From Phytoseiulus persimilis (Eukaryota; Arthropoda; Arachnida; Mesostigmata; Phytoseiidae), in contig CM075103.1 in the NCBI GenBank assembly GCA_037576195.1, positions 744,001 to 808,000 on the forward strand: a stretch of 64,000 nt of DNA. The letters are read 5' to 3'. Below, one piece after another: positions 26,186 through 39,113 of this stretch. The notes under the pieces are model-generated. The model was given only the letters and a program-made list of their open reading frames with translations. It was not told the origin of the DNA and did no database searches. Numbering within the stretch: position 1 is the stretch's first letter; every line of letters begins with the position of its first letter. Both the position numbers and the translations under genes were made by a program.

Positions 26186-29100
26186 TCAACCGCTCCAATC
26201 GGCAACCTGTTTGAATTTACCCCACCCATGGAAGCATTTCTTGAAGCGCCGACTCTCTTTTCCTTTCACCGTGAGCTTGAGCTTGCGAGGCTGATCGGGA
26301 TTCTTCGCGCGCATACTTTGAACATACACCTGAAGAAGGAGCGTAGGATTATGATGACGTTCAACACCACTTTCGGAGCCCAGCACCTGAACGCCGTGAA
26401 ACTAACCTGTGCACTCTTCAGAGCGAGTTTTATCTCGACCTCAGAACACTTCGAACCGACCCATATGAAAACGTCTTCGCCCTCATCAAGAATCATGATG
26501 TCATCATCGGCAAGATCGTCTTGGCAGAAATCGATGCACTTCTCCGTGACGGAGAAGTAACCCTTGTCGTTGGAGCACCGGAACAATCTCAGGAAATCCA
26601 TGAATCGGGCGTCCTGGAAAGCATTCGATGGTCAGCGAAATGTCAAGCTGCGAAGGGGTTTTGTGCGGCGATAGGAGCGACCGCGCGGAACTCGAAACGG
26701 AACTCACCTTGAAGTATTCCTTCCTGCCTCCGAGCGCGACCCAGAAAAAGTTCTCGGGCTCCTCGCCCTCGTTCAAGTGAGTTATTCCATAATTTGAGTT
26801 CCCGCAAAGCCTTGGTGCGATTTCATTGGCCACGTCGACATAATATGGCAATGCTTTACTCCCCATCCAGACGTAGATCACTCCGGAATCTTCATTGTTG
26901 AAAGGAACTCTCAGAACGTAGCAGAAAGCCGAATTCAAATTTTCAGCCGTGGCTTCGATTTGGACGCAGCGTGTGCATATTGGGGAGCCGTTGGCTCTTA
27001 TATGGTACAGTGCAGTGGTAGCCTTTGATTTGTCTTTCCGGCTGCCAACATGGATCACGAACTGTTTACGGAAATGCGCCAAGAAACGGTCGGTTTCCTG
27101 CTGCTGGTAGGTTCGTTGTACGTCCAGTTTATCACCGAAGAGTTGTTCGAAGCGACGATGCAACGAAAATGTGAAAGTGAGCCATCCCATGTTCGAGGCA
27201 TCCCTCCCCTGCCAGAAGTAAACGACACATTTGAAATCCTCTTCAACATCCTCATCACAAACGCTGTCGTGGTTGTCATCCGAGCCGGTCGCGTTCTCGT
27301 TCTCAGGCAGAACCCAGTATCGGCACATGAATACGTAACAATCCTGGGAATAGAAGTGCCCGAATTCATCTTCGGGAAGTTTGACGAATTTCTTCCCCTC
27401 CAGAACGAAACACTCCATCACATCCAGGTCATCGTTTATGGTTTCCATGAACTTTTCTGTCTCTTCTACGGTAGGTGGTGTCTGACGGGGGCTGAAGAGA
27501 GCCGCGAGATCTGCTTTCGTCTCCTGAGTTGTCATCCACTTTTTGAGGTCGGCGCCCGTTCGAGCGACTGAAGTTGCCGTCCGAGTGAAGTCGACGGCAA
27601 TCACATCATCCCAGCCGACAAACTTTGATTTGAAAACCATTGGTTCATTCCTGCGGAAAAGTGCGTTTGTTAACGCCGTGAAGCAGAAAAATCCTGGCTT
27701 GGGATCTACAGTCGATAGAATTGGATCGATTGACGAAGTGAACCGAAGCGAAAATTGCACGTTACCCTTCGAGCGTTCGCACGGGAGTGACATGTCGAGG
27801 TCGTGGCATCATCCCGAGCAATTCTTGTCCCAACTTCATTGATGCGGATTTGACCAGCTTCGTGGATCTTTTACCCCACCAAATGTACAAATCGGTGAAG
27901 CAATCCAAAATGTATACATTCTTCGTTTCGAGTAATTCTTTGACAAGTTTTCCTTCTTTCAGCTCGACCTGAGGTAGTTCGAGATAGCCTGGCCGTAAAT
28001 GGACTTGGTAGAGTCTGGGCCCTTTTGGCTTCCAATCCACCGGAACTTTGTTCTTGGCTATCACGATGTTTTTCAACTCCTCTTCATCTTTGTCAACGTT
28101 AAGCGACGACCAGAACTCGGTGGGCTCTTTGCCCTGGTACATGTCGAATATTTCTGCACTATCTTTTCTCTCAATCTTATTGATTTTTTCTGCCAGCAGG
28201 CGACCCTTTTGTGTAACAGTACATTTCGAATTGCGACCGCTCCAGACAAAAATTTTCAATCCTCCATCGAGAACGAAAACGTGATTACTATCGAGGCTAT
28301 CCAAACACGGCTCTACGTTCTCCACATGAACTGCCGCATGATTCGCGGAAATTCGATAGAGTTTGGGCGTATATTCCTGGAAGAAGAATCCGTCGTGAAC
28401 TTGAATGGAAGTCTAGTCTGAACGGAGCGATCGACTTGAAGCTACCCCGATGGCTCCGAATCGCATTATACGATGGCTATGCCTAGGCACTCACGATTTC
28501 TTCGACGGAGTATAAACCGGATTGTGTCCTCCCGCCTGGCAGGTAATCGATTCCCTCCGGGAAAAATGCCAGAAACTCATCCGATTCATCACCTTGCTCG
28601 TTGCGAACGGTTCTACAACGAGCTCCGAGGAAGTTGCGCAAGTTGACGGCATGAATGGCTGAGCACGCCTTCTTATCCAACTGCGGAAACGATCGTGTTT
28701 CAGTTTTTCGCACGGAGTCGACCCGAGTCCCCGAACGGTCTCCAAATACATTCATCCGACGAATTCCCTGATCTGAAGTGGTTCACAACTCACCGCACAC
28801 TCTTTTCCGATCCAATAATGGATTTTCCATGCTAGATTCTGAGCTTCGTCCAAATAAGTCAGCATCACGATGTAGCAATCGCCTTCGAAGAATTTGCCGA
28901 CGTAATCATCGTCCAGAGGTACAGGGAGCAAGTTGTCGATCTCCCAGACGAAAACGCCCGGCATTTGCCCGACGTCCTCTTCGAATAGCTCACTGTAATC
29001 GATAGGCGGCTTTTCCAAGGCGTCCTCCCAATTTTTCGGTCTGGAAAGGCATACGTATTATCCGCTCTCCGAGATTCAGGATTATTCAAATTGCATTTGA

Positions 29101-31718
29101 ATTTGGAGTGTCCCAGCGAGTTCATGCCCGCAAAAATACGAATAAGGAACGGAACCGATACAAAGTTGGCGAACATGAGCAAGATCATCTCAACCGCGCT
29201 ATGCACTCGTCTGCTCTATTCATGAGAACTTACTTTAACGATATGGGCGTCTCTGGAAGTGATCCATTGACATCTTTGCGACAAGCTAGTTCCTTCATTC
29301 CCTTGAGAACCTTCTCGGTATCATCGGTTTCCTCATCACCACCTCGCCGTCGTCTCAGACGCTGCTTCCGAGCGATGGGATCCTTCGTTGGAACTGTAAC
29401 ATTAGATACAATCGTCATCCTACGCTGTCGAATTCCTAGAAGATTCGATGCTCGAGGAACAATATCAGGCCCGAGGATCATTCCTGATTTTCTTCCCGAT
29501 GCTCATTCTCACCGATTGGTGGCAACTGTGCTGGGAGCTGCGCGCCTGCCAGGCGCATCTGAGTTTGTAGAGAGAAGTCGATGTTGTAGTACTCGGCAGA
29601 CCCGTTATATGTTTGCTGTGGCTTTGGTGGCATCATGAGATCCGGGTTGTTCGACAAATCAAGAACTTCGAGATCAGTGAGGAGATGAATGGCTTCAGGA
29701 ACGGTTATCAGTCTGTTGTTGGCGAGGACCAGCTTCTTCAAGCGACCACATCTGCGGAGAACACATACACTTGCTTGAGGCTGGCAGCTGATGATTGATT
29801 TATTCTATTGATGACTCCAGGATCGAGATGGCCCATCCACTAACCTCACTACTCCTTCGGGTATCATCTCCAGGTTATTGTTGGCCGCTTGGAACACCTG
29901 CAAATTGTGCAGCTTCCCGATGCCGGATGGAATCCCATCGAAATCAATAAGATTGTCATTCACGTAAAGCCGCCGCAACTGACTACACTTGCATAGGGAA
30001 CTTGGCAGAGCAACGAGCTTGTTGCGCGATATGTTGAGGGTTTCGAGCGACTTCCACGAATCTGCGGAGAAGTGGGAGCATTCTCCTTAGCCGACATCCT
30101 ACGCCTCTATCGGAAGTGCAAACACTCTCCAAACTCACCACCGACTTCTGGAGAAAGCTCCGTGATGCAATTGTCGCTGAGATTCAACCTTCGCAAAGTT
30201 TTTAGCGCGTAAAGCATATCAGGTACTCGGGGCAAGTTGTTGGACGAGAAATCGATATCTGTAGCAATGAATCGGAGAGTCGATGTTTTGAGAACTTTCG
30301 CGACGAATGTTGCGTGGCTGATTCGACTACAGTCGTTTGCTTCATAGCAGGTTCGGAACTGACCTGATAACAGGCTTGTCATGTCCAAAGCCAGTGGGGT
30401 GTTTGTCAACGTGCGAGCAGCGTTCCTGACGTGCAAAGTTCTCAACGAAGTCAAAGCATGAAGCTGTTTCAGTTGGTAATGTCCCAATTTTGGATTGTCG
30501 TTGAGGACCAGCGTTTCTAAGAAAACCAGTCTCCGCATCTGTGGTGGGAGAGTTTCTGGAAATGACGAAAAAAAAAACATGATTTAGTGCTCTTGCACGA
30601 CACCGATGACTTTGAGAGATGAGCGTTTGTGGATGGCGTGAAGCTTCGACAATGATTTCCGATCCCACCGATCTGGGACTTACCGAACTGGTTGCCGCTA
30701 ATATCGAGATAAACTAAATCGACAAGGTTCAAAAATAAGTGTTGAGGGATTGATTCTATCCTATTGTAGGAAAGATTGAGCACGGTTAAATAGACTGCTT
30801 TTTCCAAATTCTCTGGCACCTCACGGAGTTCGTTGTGACTCAAGTCCTGAAAGTGAGTTAACTTCGTAACGGATGACACCGCAGCGATAATAGGAAACAA
30901 AATCGCCTCATATCCCAATTCAACTGGGAGGTCGGAGTTGCAACACTCACGAGAACCGTCAGTTCTTCAAGGAGGCCCAAATCTGGAGGTACGGATGTCA
31001 GATTATTGTAGCGGCAGTTGAGGTATCTCAGATTTTTCAACGTTGGGATTGCTCCGAAGATGGAGCCCAGATTATTCCGCTGCAGGTGGAGACTTTCCTG
31101 GGAAACGAAATACAAATCCTGCTCAGTCTTGGGTGACTCGAAAGCCGCAAAAAGGGTAAGAGAAGTTCTCAGTCGAGAACCAATTGGAACTGGGATCACT
31201 CACCAATTTCTGCAGTCTGGACATCTCGTCCGGGAACCCATCCAAGTTTGTGCGGTCCAACCGGAGCCATCGGAGACCCACCATCTCACCCACGGTTCGA
31301 GGGAAGTTGTCCTCCTGGAAACGACCGATAGAATAAAGTGGAATCACTGACAGTTGCTGATCTCTGTCAAAGTAAGTACTTCAGTCATGCCCATCGAGCC
31401 ATCTATTCATCGAGATCTGCATTCTCCTTCGCCAGGTTCTTGAAGAAAAGCGGTTCTTCGAGAACATTCGTCTCCCGTCTCCTCTGAACTATGGCCTGGC
31501 AGCATTGTGAAGCCTTGTGTTTGTTCTGAATCACCGGCTTCCTTATAGAGTACTGTCGAAAACGCCGCGACGAGGACGTTGCTGGCTAAGCTTCTCTATG
31601 GGATACGGTCAAATATTAATTGGCAGTGGGGAACGCATTTGAGACCAACCTGCAAATCATTTCTCGCGAGATCGATTCCTCTAACGAAAGGGAGAACTCC
31701 AGTTCGTGTGGACGACAT
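26186..31718 (-). CDS. fliI: Flightless-I: leucine-rich repeat plus gelsolin-repeat actin remodeller (1251 aa)
   Basis: Flightless-I binds and severs actin through its gelsolin repeats, and its LRR half binds Ras-pathway and nuclear-receptor partners. Fifteen exons read in one consistent frame: 31718-31650, 31314-31204, 31097-30951, 30846-30684, 30555-30364, 30258-30139, 30061-29845, 29751-29513, 29393-29234, 29040-28794, 28680-28495, 28376-27766, 27650-26708, 26613-26407, 26329-26186. Residues 1 to about 400 are LRRs, starting [14 protein letters not shown] and including LPPQMRRLV and MPPKP. A basic linker follows ([10 protein letters not shown]), then six gelsolin-like domains from about 480, with landmarks [42 protein letters not shown] and [12 protein letters not shown]. 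Length matches the human protein (1269 aa). The one unsure junction is the exon 6 donor (30139, or 3 bases earlier in the transcript at 30142). Introns are 77-193 bp except the first (335 bp). Confidence 0.97.
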
Positions 31719-34170
31719 TATCGTGTTGTTCTGCGGCCCACTCTTCTTGTTGTTGTGCCGTCGATGGACAGACGGACGATGGCACGACGACGGCGGCAGC
31801 GGCCGGCCGACTGCTAGCGAAATTCGTGTCTTTGCTTCGAACAACACCAGGGACCACAGGCCTGGTTGTTCGAAGTTCTGCCATGCGATGTTTGGATCCG
31901 CTCCTCCACTCACTAGGAGCTCAACTCCATCACTCTGAGACAATAGATCGGTATACCCTCCTAATGGGTGATTGCTCCGCCGTCTGTAGCTACCGACGCG
32001 TGTTTCCGCAAACATTCATTTCCTGCCTCTCTTTGGTTCTGAATTTTCCGTGGCGTGCTCCTCAAGCAAAGAGCGCTATGGATTACCTCCCGCGCGCCAT
32101 AGAGCTGCCAGCTCAATTTTTACTGTGTAAAGGAGACTCGAAGTAACAGCTGACACCCGTCATCCTATCCTTGAATACAGTTTGAACTTGCTGCGAGCAG
32201 CGGCGGGATTCCGGGCAGTGTTGATCTGGGAGAATTTGATGGACATGAGATGTGAGGAGCAGGATCGCACTGATTCCAGGGCACTGCCTGCGTGAACCTG
32301 ATTCGAAGTCTGCTCTCTGCTGACTCAAAATATCCATAATTCGCTATGGAATCACTCTTGGATGGAGGACTCTCGTTGGCTTCGGAGATCCCGGATACCG
32401 AGAGACCCGTTTCTAGAACTCAATTCCATGATTGGTCCCGTGTATTGATTGGGATCCGATGCGTTCGCATCGATTCCCATCCACTCACTGTGTGCGGTGC
32501 AATGAATTCTCGAGAAATTCTGACGAAGAAAATCGCCGCCGAAAAGTTGAGCGTGCGCAAAAAAAACGTGAGACCGCTCGTTGCATCGCTCCCCGAGTTG
32601 AATGTGCCGAAAACGTACGAGAACTGCGAAAACATTCAAAGGTTGTACACTGACAACAGAACTGGATTTCGCCGTTAACCAGACGTGTGGCGCGTAGTTC
32701 CCTGGATTGGAGTGAATCATTTGGGCTTCCCGATCACTGACTTATGACTTCTTCATTGAGGCCAAACCTCATCATCATTTTCTACTCATTGAATTTAAAC
32801 CCTGTGTTCTTTTTCTTGAGATTCATGTTGCTGTTATTCTTTGAGAACGCAAACAAGGGGCAACACAGAGGGTGACACGCCGTTACCGAAAACATCCACT
32901 GCCTGCTCAGAGCACAGCTACATTATCGAGAGGGGCAGCGGCTGCCTGTTCGCCCGTCGAGGTGGAATCGATGACTCCGCTTTCAGGAGCACACGTTTCT
33001 CTCCGTGCCCTACTCTTCAACTGTTCCAGAAGGAAACTCCCGACCTCGCCGCTGTAGCGAGGCGCGTTGAGCTCCGTGGCGCCTTCTCTGAAACATTGTT
33101 TTCAAGCTGCCAAACAATAGCAGACGACACCTTCGGTTCGTTTGGCAGCACAACTGAAACAGATCTTTCTGAAAATAGAGTAGAAACGCCTGAACGTACG
33201 CTCCATGAAGAGAGGTTTCTCACTTGTATGTCTTCGGTTCTATTCAGCATTCATTTCAAGTGCCGTTTCCGCTGAGTGAATCTTCCCAAAACAAGCTACA
33301 CCCTACCCTCGACCAACGGAGCAGAGATCTCCGCAAGGTATTGAACTTCTCCCCCATTCCGGAAAACACTTAACTACACACATAGTCGCTGTCGGAAGAG
33401 CAAGAAATAATACGTTGTAGCTTGGCTCACAGCGGAGCTGCTCCAACCTCCACTAGTACTTATCTGGGGCTTTTTTCGCACCCTGTGTTACTCCTGTCGT
33501 CCTGGATTTCGCGGGAAGCTTCATTCTTCCGGACGATTGCAGCGCACGTTATCGTTTATTTCCCAGAGCGCAACTTCCACTCGCCTGAGTCTCCCTTGAG
33601 AAATCGATTGAGTATGTGCGCTTTGGAATTCTCGACGACCAGCTGATCGAACGAGTTTGCCGCCCATGACGGGCGATCACGGTGTGTTCTTGTGACATCC
33701 CAATGTTGAGAGCGCTAATGAAACTGATCGTTGTTTATTGCTGGTGCTTGCAAACAAACCACCATAGTCGGAGAATATTCGCCGAGGAAGTTCAGGGGTC
33801 AGCAAAGACTGGAGATTTTCGAGTGGCGTTTCCGCGGGGACGTGTAGCTGATAGGCTGAGGACTGGCAGAATGCTAGAACAGGATTCTCCAACCTACAAC
33901 CTCAGTCTCTCGCTCACACTGGCGGCACTCTTGGTGCCGCCGTGACTCCACGTCGGTTTTCATGATATCGCATACACCGGTTGTTCTTTCCATGGAGCTG
34001 TGAATATGAGGAGTCTGGGGTGAGGGCATGCTCGATCGCTCAATCGGCTCCAGTACTCAAGTTTTACGTTCTCGATTCGTTGAGTCACTCATCGAATGCG
34101 GTTGAAAAAATTGCTCGAACGCATTCCGCACGGGGAGTTCTCTCACAGATCTTGTCTTCCAGCAAATAGG
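31719..34170. other. Divergent intergenic region between flightless-I and SA
   Basis: This 2.45-kb region must hold the promoters and 5' untranslated exons of both genes. The SA start is preceded by a good acceptor (gtcttccag at about 34161), so a spliced 5' leader is likely. A lysine-rich ORF of 58 aa at 32502-32678 (+, MNSREILTKKIAAEK) and a frame at 32841-33275 (+, 144 aa) look coding-like in composition but are unrecognised and unlinked. No repeat was seen. Confidence 0.4.
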
Positions 34171-37100
34171 ATGATCCTTCGAAACGCGAACCGCGATCGC
34201 TACGCGGAGGAATCTGCTGCTACTGGAAATCAAGATCGTGAAGGTGGCTCGTTGTTGGAGGACGACTTCTTCAACGAGGAGGATTCAAACGACGACGATG
34301 TCTCTTATGGGCCAACGGTGTCGTATGGCTCCTCGCAGGGGACTGGTAGGGGACGGGGACGAGGCAGGGGTAGGGGCAGAGGCCGAGGTCGTGGGAGGGG
34401 ACGAGGACGTGGTCGTGGCAGAGGTCGTGGGCGGGGAGCAGCAACCGCTCACGCTCACATGATCGGAGAAATTCCGGTGCCTGAAGAGAGGATGGAAGAC
34501 AATTTCCCGTCGGACGTCAACCCGCGATGTATTTTCGACGTCTTGTTGAAAGGGAGAACAAACATCAGCTATATGGTCGACGAGTGGATAATAAACTATA
34601 AGACGAACAGAGAAGAAGGGATTCGAGACCTGATGCAGTTCTTCATCCAGAGCGCTGGCTGTAAAAGTCAGATAACACGTGAGTTCACCTGCCGCTATGA
34701 TTATTGATCATAGAAAGATGAAGTATGTGTATCTTGGAACGATTGAACTCCTGATCCCGTCCGATGAATCGTATCTCTGAGAACGTCGATCGAGCTGAAA
34801 TTTCTGATTGTATGCCGCAGCGGACATGCAGCGAACAATGGACCACCCCCAAATTATCCGGCGGATGACTGAGGAGTTCGATGAGGATTCAGGAGATTAT
34901 CCTCTGATCATGCCTGGCCCACAATGGAAGAAATTTCGGCATCATTTCTGTGACTTCGTCCACCAGTTGGTAAAGAGCTGCCAGTATTCGATTATATACG
35001 ACTCCTACATGATGGACAACATTATAACCCTCCTCACTGGACTCTCCGATTCCCAAGTGAGTGAATTATTGAATCAGGTTCCTGGAAAGATCGAAAATTC
35101 GGCCGCATTGGTCTCCAGTAGCTGCAGCACGCAGCGTATAGCATCAGACCCAAACTTAGCTCATATTCAGGTGCGCGCGTTCCGACACACGGCAACTTTG
35201 GCTGCCATGAAGCTGATGACTGCTCTGGTGGACGTTGCACTGAACCTTTCCATCAATCTTGACAACACGCAACGTCAGTACGATAATGAGTGGGCTCGAA
35301 CCCGCGATCACAACTCCGAGCGATTGCAAATGCTTCTCACGAGGAGGAGAGAGCTGGAGGAGAATAACGAAGACATCAAGAACATGCTGACTTACCTCTT
35401 CAAATCCGTCTTCGTTCACCGCTACAGAGATATGCTTCCCGAAATCCGATGCATCTGCATGGTGGAGATCGGAAACTGGATGAAGAAATTCCACCAACAG
35501 TTTTTGGACGACTCATACCTTAAATATCTCGGCTGGACGTTGCACGATAAAGTGGGTGAAGTTCGTCTCAAGTGCCTGCAGGCACTTCTGCCGTTGTACG
35601 CTAACAATGATCTCTGCACGAAGATGGAACTCTTCTCCACCAAGTTCAAGGAACGCATAGTGGAAATGACTCTGGACAAGGAGTTCGACGTCAGCGTTCA
35701 AGCAGTGAAATTAATCATCTATATCCATCGCTATCACGATCAGGTGAGAGACTGCGTTATGTAAATCGATCCCAAACCAATGTGAACGCGAGTCCCCCGA
35801 GAATGCATTTGGACAGCGAGAATCATTCTGTAATTCTTCTCCATCAGGTGCTGACTGATAAAGACTGCGAACACGTTTACGAGCTGGTGTACTCGTCCCA
35901 TCGAGCTGTAGCGCAAGCCGCTGGTGAGTTCTTGAATGAGCGCCTATTCCAGCCTGACGACAAGACAGTCATCAAGACCAAGCGTGGAAAAAGGATGTCC
36001 CGATATACCAGCGCCCTCCGGGACATGGTCCTGTTCTTCATCGAAAGTGAACTACATGAGCACGGTAAGCTCTGAACTAGAGTTCTAGGAATCAGGAAAA
36101 GTCAGCAAACACTGACGGGCCCCCACTGACTGTTGATCTCTTTCCTCTCGAAGGAGCCTACATCGTCGACAGTCTCATAGACAGCAATCCCATGGTAAAG
36201 GACTGGGAGTGCTACACGGATCTTTTACTCGAAGAGCCAGAAGATCCAGAAGATGCTTTCGAAGACAAACAAGAATCCACATTGATAGAGATCATGGTTT
36301 GCGCTGTCAAACAGTCGGCCACGGGTGAACCACCTGTCGGACGAGGCAGCAGCAGGCGTCAGCTCACAGCCAAAGAACTCAAACAAGTCCAGGATGATCG
36401 GACGAAGCTCACCGAACATTTCATCCAGACCCTCCCGGCCATTCTGAACAAATATGTGGCAGACGTCGACAAGGTTGCTAATCTGTTGGTGCTGCCCCAA
36501 TATTTCGACCTTGAAATCTACACGACCTCGCGTCAAGATCGCTCACTTGACCAACTGCTGAGCGTTATGAACCGTATTGTGGAGATGCACGTGCATGACG
36601 ACGTCCTGAGCGCTTGTTCGAAGACCTACGAAGCACTCTGTAATGAAACTCTTGCTATCCAATCGAAGTGCAGCGTGAGTCGAGCCACCTTGATCGATGG
36701 TCTGAGGAACAAGTGAGTACAAACGAGATGAGCCCAGTATCCTGGGACTCCATGAGGAATTGAAACGATGCGCTCGATTTCACTGTCCATCAGGAACTCT
36801 TAACGAAATTCTCAGAAATCCTGGTTTCCTTTGCAGCTATCAAATGACGCTCAACGATTTCCATGAGTACGCTGCGGATGACACACCCGACGAAGAAACG
36901 GTGTTCAGGATAAACAACGCATTGAAAAAGATCGCATTGTTCTATGAGATACACAATCTTGGTCCTTGGAACATATGGAATCTCCTGTGGGAACCATGGG
37001 TTAAAGCTTACGTCAGTCAGCAGACCCATTTGCCCGTGGACGGTGTACGTTTCGCCATATCGTCTTGCGAATCTTCGCTTTTCTGGGATCTGAAGGTGTT

Positions 37101-38237
37101 CGAAGACGGCGCAGGACACCACGGTGCAGTCACGGTTTCGAACTTGCGCGACCGCGTCCACGAATACATGGCTTGCTTATCAACCCTCCTCATGGACAGC
37201 ACCTTGACCGAGGAAGCCTTCATGCGCATCTGTGACATGCTGGTTATTTACTCGCGGGAGGCCAAAGTGATGGTGGCGTCGGAGCCCCTCTGTTACGAGC
37301 CGTCCGACATGATGATTGAGGATCTCAAAAGATTCGTGGAGAAACGGGTTTTCGTTGACGATCACGACGACGCAATGGACGAGCAGCAAAAAATCGAGAA
37401 TCTTCATAAACGACGTAAATTCCTGGCTGCCTATAGCAAGCTGAGCATCTATAACGTGATCGAAATTCCTCATCTCCAACTGGTGTTTCGCAATTACATG
37501 CGTTTCTATAACGATTATGGTGACATCATCAAAGCGACGTTAGGGAAAGCGAGAGAAATCAACAAGGTGATTTGTGCCAATACGATGGTCGAAGCTCTGT
37601 TCTCACTTTTCAAAGAACTCGATCGAGATCGCAATCACTGCATCGAGCGGAGCTCCGAACATTTCGGAAACCTAAAGGAGCTGGCGAAGCGATTCGCGCT
37701 CAGCTTTGGTCTCGACAACGTGAAAAACAGAGAAGCCATAGCGGCCTTCCATCGACGGGGAATCCAGCTGGCAGCGAATCCTCTCGAAAACGAATACAAC
37801 CAATTGACGCATCCGCCGAATCTGGCGTTCCTAGAACTGCTCATGGATTTCGTCAACAAACTTATGAAGCAAGATCGTAGGGTCGTCTGTACATATCTCG
37901 AGAAAAGTATACCCGCAAGATTACCCGTCAGCAAGTTCGATGATTGGGAACCTCACCGCCTCTACCGGTGAGTGCGACAACGATTCCCTGACATGAGACG
38001 ACGCGAGTGAGAGGAATTTTCTTATGTTTGTCTGTCACGGCTTTGCGTGAGCTTCTGAGGTTTTTTTTTCGCTCTTACAGGTCAGCGCTTCTCCAAGGTG
38101 AGGAAGCCCCACCGATGGTTGGTGGTCGCCAGCCGAGCAAGCAGTACCAGGGTCGAGGGCGAAAGAGGAATCGAGATGAGGATGAAATCACTGTAATGGA
38201 TTACGACGGTGATGACACGGAAGATACCATGATGTAA
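34171..38237 (+). CDS. SA: Cohesin subunit SA / stromalin (STAG family, 1126 aa)
   Basis: HEAT-repeat subunit of cohesin that binds the RAD21 kleisin and supports sister-chromatid cohesion and chromatin looping. Seven exons join in frame: 34171-34678, 34821-35056, 35171-35743, 35848-36064, 36154-36712, 36837-37967, 38081-38237. Landmarks shared with human STAG include [128 protein letters not shown] [25 protein letters not shown] and TYLEKSIP. The N-terminus is acidic and is followed by 15 Gly-Arg pairs (59-88). The protein ends about 100 residues earlier than human STAG2, in a short tail with [12 protein letters not shown]. The start was chosen after a spliced leader; an upstream in-frame ATG at 34096 lies before the presumed acceptor. 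Confidence 0.97.
34345..34434 (+). repeat. In-frame hexanucleotide tract encoding 15 Gly-Arg pairs
   Basis: Fifteen GGN-AGR/CGN codon pairs in SA exon 1 encode uninterrupted (GR)15. Synonymous codons vary widely (AGG, AGA, CGA, CGT and CGG for Arg), so the tract is held at protein level rather than being a fresh perfect microsatellite. Confidence 0.95.
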
Positions 38238-38577
38238 ATTGCAGCATCACTCCCTTATACTCGCCATTTGTAGATTCGAATTCTCATTTCATTCTTGAGA
38301 TAACACACAGCATCCCTGCTTCGACCCTCGAAACTACCCGGGGACCCTCTTCACACATACACATCATTAGACGTGTGGGGAGATTATTGGTTAGCACCGT
38401 CCCTGAGCTTCGGAATGAACATGGAACAATATATGAGCCCAAATCTACGTAGATTGACGTCGTTTGTAGTGTTTTTCCGACAGCAGAATTCCGTGCGCAG
38501 GGGGAGAGCACTCCGCACTTTTTTCACAAGATCTGGGTCGTTTCAACGCGAGAGTGCGAGTTGGTGTGAGACAGAGA

Positions 38578-38583
38578 AATAAA
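38578..38583 (+). other. Poly(A) signal AATAAA of SA
   Basis: The canonical hexamer lies about 340 bases after the SA stop codon, on the same strand and before the oppositely oriented GOT1-like gene. Confidence 0.6.
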
Positions 38584-38897
38584 GTTCACGTAGCTGAGTA
38601 CTGCAAGTGAGCGTGAAATCGTTTTCATGGTTATTCCACAATACTTCTTCTAACGGGTGATATATGACGTGGGCTTGGATCTCTCGCAACCAATTCCATG
38701 CCCGTTTTTGTCGTACATCTAGCGAAAGTGGGTTCTCCCCGTCAGGCATCGAAGTTTTTTCCTCTGGAGGGATCGTCGATCATATCAATGCGTCTCAACC
38801 AGAAACCAGATACAGAGAGCTACTCTTCGTCCGGACTCGTTTGAGCGAGGGAAGAAGAACGACTTCGAGGAGGTTCTTGAACAGGTGAACTCATTGA

Positions 38898-38903
38898 TTT
38901 ATT
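38898..38903 (-). other. Poly(A) signal AATAAA of the GOT1-like gene
   Basis: TTTATT on the plus strand reads AATAAA on the minus strand, about 210 bases past the GOT1-like stop. Roughly 315 bases separate it from the SA signal, so this convergent pair does not overlap. Confidence 0.55.
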
Positions 38904-39113
38904 CCTGCAGTCTCATCCTGGAATCTTTCCATTATATACAAAGGTCAAGCGCTGGCAAGTCGCGTTTGAAATTAGCGCTTCGTGGATAATATACATTGAG
39001 TTTGATTAAGATGCATCTCGAGAATCGGCAGATCTCCGAACCGCAGAGTTGAGCGCAGGCGAGGGTACGATAAGGAACTGTCGTCGCAGCACACCAACTT
39101 GCCGATATCCGAA

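Noticed and set aside
34096-34170. Starting SA at the upstream in-frame ATG at 34096
   Set aside because: A good acceptor (gtcttccag) lies just before the ATG at 34171, so the upstream codons are more likely intron or leader.
35290-35310. GCGGGTTCGAGCCC-like T-arm on the minus strand
   Set aside because: It lies inside a conserved SA coding exon, and no other tRNA arm is present.
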